From positions 1,116,001 through 1,180,000 of the forward strand of contig NZ_CP015378.1 of NCBI RefSeq assembly GCF_001629705.1: a stretch of 64,000 nucleotides of DNA, given 5' to 3'. Below the pieces are notes generated by a model that searched no databases, was not told the origin of the DNA, and saw only the letters and a program-made list of their open reading frames with translations. Positions within the stretch are counted from its first letter, which is position 1, and each line of letters begins with the position of its first letter. Both the position numbers and the translations under genes were made by a program. Shown piece after piece: positions 61,286 to 64,000 of the stretch. This stretch comes from Fictibacillus phosphorivorans. Its GTDB lineage: Bacteria > Bacillota > Bacilli > Bacillales > Fictibacillaceae.

Positions 61286-61768
61286 ATGATAATGCCAACA
61301 CATATTGTAGCAGTGGCAGGCTATGTGGAAGATGGAAAAGGAAATGTATTATTAGTAAAAACGGTACATAACGGCTGGGTTTTTCCTGGAGGTCAGGTGG
61401 AGGCAGGGGAAAACTTAATTGACGCTTTGGTTCGGGAAACAAAGGAAGAGAGCGGTATTGATATTACCGTTTCACATTTATCTGGAGTTTACTCGAACAC
61501 AGCACAATATAAGTGGCATGATGGAGTCACGAATGTACCAACGAAAGTTATGTTTGATTTTGTATGTAAGCCGATCGGCGGAGATCTAGCGGTGTCAGAT
61601 GAAACGACGGATAGCCGATGGGTGCCAAAAGAAGATGTATTAGGCATGTTAACAGGAGAGGCATATCTCACTCGTTTTAGTGATTATTTAAAAAATGAAG
61701 GAAAAGTTATCTACAAGGAATATGTGACAAAACCTAATTTTGAATTGAAGGTCGAGAGAAGCGTATAA
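61286..61768 (+). CDS. Nudix hydrolase
   Basis: 160-residue Nudix enzyme. The Nudix box is complete: GGQVEAGENLIDALVRETKEE then SGI (GX5EX7REUXEEXGU). It should hydrolyse a nucleoside diphosphate linked to another group. CGGAGG precedes the ATG by eight bases. Substrate unknown. Confidence 0.92.
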   Translation: MIMPTHIVAVAGYVEDGKGNVLLVKTVHNGWVFPGGQVEAGENLIDALVRETKEESGIDITVSHLSGVYSNTAQYKWHDGVTNVPTKVMFDFVCKPIGGDLAVSDETTDSRWVPKEDVLGMLTGEAYLTRFSDYLKNEGKVIYKEYVTKPNFELKVERSV

Positions 61769-61831
61769 AGCTAGATTTTGGCTCAGATGTAAAAGGCTAT
61801 TTAATATTAAGCGTTATAGGGGATAAGTTTG

Positions 61832-62503
61832 ATGATAGGAATAAGTATAGCAACAAAGTGGGAATATGAAGCGACCTTAGAATATTTCAGCATAAAAGAG
61901 AATGAACGCTTCAAATATCCTTATGGCGAGTATTTCATGAGAACAATGAATGATTCTGAACTTGTTTTTTATAGTACAGGTGTAAGAAAAGTAAATGGTG
62001 TTGGTGGTAATCAGTATATGATTTCAAAATTTAACTTAACGAAGGTAATCGTAGCTGGAACATGTGCAGGAATTGATGATGCGTTTAGTAATTTGGAAAT
62101 CTTCGTACCTGATAAAGCCGTTCAATATGATTGTACAGTAAAAGAAGTGGAGCCTTTTATAAAGCAATCCTTCATCGTTGATATTGATTTATCGAAATAC
62201 GGAAATGATTTTAACACTGGAACAATTGGCACAGCTGATAAAGCAGTGGTTATGTGGAAGGATTATTTAGAGCTTAAAGAAAATCAAATAACAATCGCCG
62301 ATACAGAAGCGAGTGCAATTGCATTTATCTGCAAAAAGAATGATGTTGAATGTATTATAATTAAAGGAATATCTGATTTTCCCACAGATGAGAGAAACTC
62401 TGATAAATTCGAATCAAACAAGGAACAGATTAATGTTTATTTAGAAAACACGCCTAAAGTAATGAACAAAATATTTGGAGAATATTTAACTAGGTTTATA
62501 TAA
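61832..62503 (+). CDS. Nucleoside phosphorylase/nucleosidase-like protein (PNP_UDP family)
   Basis: 223-residue protein of the MTA/SAH nucleosidase-phosphorylase superfamily. VIVAGTCAGIDDAFSNLEIFVPDKAVQYD is the phosphate/ribose region, ADTEASAIAFICKKNDVECIIIKGISDFP matches the conserved (D/E)xE(A/S)xA and GISD motifs. Short of the standard N-terminal catalytic Glu pattern, so exact chemistry is open. ATG 61832 behind AGGGGAT; a TTG three bases earlier is possible. Confidence 0.82.
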   Translation: MIGISIATKWEYEATLEYFSIKENERFKYPYGEYFMRTMNDSELVFYSTGVRKVNGVGGNQYMISKFNLTKVIVAGTCAGIDDAFSNLEIFVPDKAVQYDCTVKEVEPFIKQSFIVDIDLSKYGNDFNTGTIGTADKAVVMWKDYLELKENQITIADTEASAIAFICKKNDVECIIIKGISDFPTDERNSDKFESNKEQINVYLENTPKVMNKIFGEYLTRFI

Positions 62504-62518
62504 AGGATCGTTTAATGA

Positions 62519-62557
62519 TAAAAAACGCAGAGGATGCTAATCCCTCTGCGTTTTTCT
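62519..62557. terminator. Bidirectional intrinsic terminator
   Basis: AAAACGCAGAGG and CCTCTGCGTTTT arms; A-run and T-run on either side. Confidence 0.92.
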
Positions 62558-62574
62558 ATATACGATCTGTTCAG

Positions 62575-63276
62575 TTATTTCTTAGGAATTTCACAGCCGT
62601 CATCGTCACAGCTCATTCCATCTTCATTGTTTAGAAAAGTGATTTTGTTTTCAGCTATTATTTTGTTCAAGGCTTGTACAAAAACATCAGTCGGCTGTGC
62701 ACCAGTTAGCGCATATTTTTTGTCTATGAGATAGAAGGGTACACCTGTTACTCCATAGGCTTTTGCTGTTTCTTCATCAGCTCTAACCTCATCAGCCATC
62801 TCATCGCTAGAAAGCATCTGTATGACAGCTTCTCTATTTAAACCAACATCTTCTGCTAGGTCTGCTAAAGTTTCATGATCCCCTATATGTTTGGATTCTG
62901 TAAAAAAGGCGTATAAAATGCGTTCTGTCATCTCCTGCATCTTACCTTCCTTTTTAGCAAGCATCGTCAAACGGTGAGCATCAAAGGTATTGGTTAAGAT
63001 CATCGTATCCATCTGATACTCTAGTCCAGATTCCTTCGCCATTTGTATCACGTTTTGCGTGTTTGCTTTAGCAGCGTCTATACTCATGCCATATTTTTTA
63101 GATAATTTTTCATAGATGTTTTCGTTAACGTCACGTTCCATTGTAGGATCCAGTTCGAAGCAGCGATACGTTACTTCAACGGGATGGTCAATCTTTTTAA
63201 TAGCGTCCTCCAGACGCTTTTTGCCAATATAGCAGAATGGTCAAGCAAAGTCTGTCCACATTTCGATGTGTAACAT
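62575..63276 (-). CDS. FrnE/DsbA-family oxidoreductase with in-frame UGA at active-site Cys (candidate selenoprotein)
   Basis: 233-residue thioredoxin-fold oxidoreductase of the FrnE/YwbO type if the TGA at 63241-63243 is read through. Translation starts MLHIEMWTDFA, then TGA, then PFCYIGKKRLEDAIKKI. Family members have CPFC or CPWC at this spot, so TGA replaces the first catalytic Cys (position 12) and leaves Cys15. The frame is otherwise intact across the codon, with no shift, to KDGCEIPKK-like end. ATG 63276 has GGGGGG seven bases upstream. Alternatives are a nonsense mutation or a base-call error; the part from 63141 down is an uninterrupted frame. Confidence 0.75.
63202..63218 (-). other. 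Candidate bacterial SECIS hairpin
   Basis: Minus strand AGCGTC-TGGAG-GACGCT: six perfect pairs and a 5-base loop with G in its first two bases. The stem starts 22 bases after the UGA and the loop 28 bases after it, inside the 16-37-base window used for bacterial SECIS models. The same bases encode the conserved KRLEDA, so chance pairing is possible. Confidence 0.45.
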
Positions 63277-63330
63277 TGTAATCCCCCCAATTTATTGTTT
63301 CATCCATAGTATATAAGGATTCGAATATTT

Positions 63331-64000
63331 TTACACGTTGTTTGATCGGTCAGCTGGATAAACTAGTCCAACCTGTTTTCTAGCCTCGTCCATAATCTTC
63401 ATAACAGCAAGTGAATTTGCATGTGAATTCACTTTAGACTCAAGTTCACCACGTTCGATCAGTTCGATAAACTCTTTCGCTTCGTAATACATCTTCGGTT
63501 TATCTTGTTCAACCGTGATGTTCTCTGTACGACCATCTCGATATCGAATCTCGATGTTTGTCATGTCTTGTATATGATCGATTAGAATACTTCCGTTTTC
63601 ACCTTGGATTTCTGATGGGACGTAAGAGTTAGAGATCTTAGAGTACATCACAACTGCTTCACTCTCTCCATAGTTTAAAAGAATACTTCCTTCACCATCG
63701 ACGCCAGATTCGAGTAGATAGGCGTTCGCTTTAACCTCACGAGGCTCTCCAAAAAGAACAACCATCGGGTATAAACAATAAATTCCGATATCCATCAATG
63801 AACCATTTGAGAACTCCGGTTTAAAAGCGTTAAGGATCGTGCCTTCCTTATACTTATCATAACGAGATGAGTACTGACAGGAGTTTGCAAAATAACGGCG
63901 AACTTTACCGATCTTATGAAGGTTCTCTTGAATGCTTCTAAAGTTCGGCATTACGGTTGAACGCATGGCTTCCATAAGCAACACATTGTTTTCCTTAGCA
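63331..64000 (-). CDS. Gfo/Idh/MocA-family oxidoreductase, 5' end outside window
   Basis: C-terminal part of an NAD(P)-dependent sugar-type dehydrogenase. The frame is open through 64000 (AKENNVLLMEAMRSTVMPNF), so the N-terminal Rossmann domain is missing from the window. EAMRSTVMPNFRSI and GSLMDIGIYCLYPMVVLFGEP (with the family's D/H region GxxxDxGxY) are diagnostic of GFO_IDH_MocA C-terminal domains. Substrate unknown. Confidence 0.9.
   Translation of the reverse strand, partial: AKENNVLLMEAMRSTVMPNFRSIQENLHKIGKVRRYFANSCQYSSRYDKYKEGTILNAFKPEFSNGSLMDIGIYCLYPMVVLFGEPREVKANAYLLESGVDGEGSILLNYGESEAVVMYSKISNSYVPSEIQGENGSILIDHIQDMTNIEIRYRDGRTENITVEQDKPKMYYEAKEFIELIERGELESKVNSHANSLAVMKIMDEARKQVGLVYPADRSNNV

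Overview
The window looks like a chromosomal segment of a low-GC, spore-forming Gram-positive bacterium of the Bacillaceae (a Fictibacillus-like or related Bacillus-type genome is my best guess; the species cannot be fixed from sequence alone). The evidence is strong AGGAGG-type ribosome binding sites, frequent TTG/GTG starts, a leucine T-box, a textbook Bacillus-type Zur box, a type I LTA synthase, a SleB-like cortex hydrolase and many family members typical of Bacillus. There are no rRNA or tRNA genes, no transposase, no CRISPR array and no sign of a prophage. This is an accessory-rich region of small, mostly monocistronic operons separated by strong intrinsic terminators.

Layout. 1-7 kb: short-chain dehydrogenase (cut by the window edge), holin-like protein, secreted NlpC/P60 hydrolase, secreted M14 carboxypeptidase, a YdcZ-Crp-YdcZ operon, a Glu-rich membrane protein and a SleB-type hydrolase. 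7-16 kb: lipase, ZIP-like permease, MarR/drug-efflux pair, AAA ATPase, and a sortase-anchored surface protein followed by a class F-type sortase. 16-19 kb: a three-gene, overlapping, Zur-controlled operon encoding CntL-, CntM- and CntI-like proteins for an opine-type (staphylopine/pseudopaline-like) metallophore. 19-21 kb: a leucine-specific T-box and a YvbW-like permease. 21-39 kb: small operons (HxlR/VOC, pentapeptide protein, DUF418, YoaS/YozG-like pair, Dph6-like ATPase, acetyltransferases, metalloprotease-like protein, MDR oxidoreductase, ArsR-type/MFS pair, LLM oxidoreductase). 39-44 kb: FusB/C-type EF-G-binding protein behind a structured leader with a leader peptide, a TetR/EmrB-type efflux pair and an aldehyde dehydrogenase. 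44-64 kb: diguanylate cyclase, DinB, SDR, acetyltransferase with leader peptide, SunI-like protein, chemoreceptor, SelO, LTA synthase, spore-surface-like protein, ECF sigma/anti-sigma pair, prephenate dehydratase, Nudix hydrolase, nucleosidase, a FrnE-like thioredoxin-fold protein with an in-frame UGA exactly at its first active-site cysteine, and a Gfo/Idh/MocA oxidoreductase cut by the right edge.

Most interesting: (1) the Zur-box opine metallophore operon at 16-19 kb, whose CntM active-site residues predict NADPH and alpha-ketoglutarate use; (2) the candidate selenocysteine codon in the FrnE-like gene at 63,241-63,243, with a hairpin at bacterial-SECIS distance; (3) three intergenic arrays (6.2, 11.2 and 42.6 kb) with different core words but the same exact 21-bp period; (4) leader-peptide attenuators upstream of the FusB-like gene and an acetyltransferase gene; (5) a class F-type sortase fused to an Fn3 domain beside its presumed substrate.
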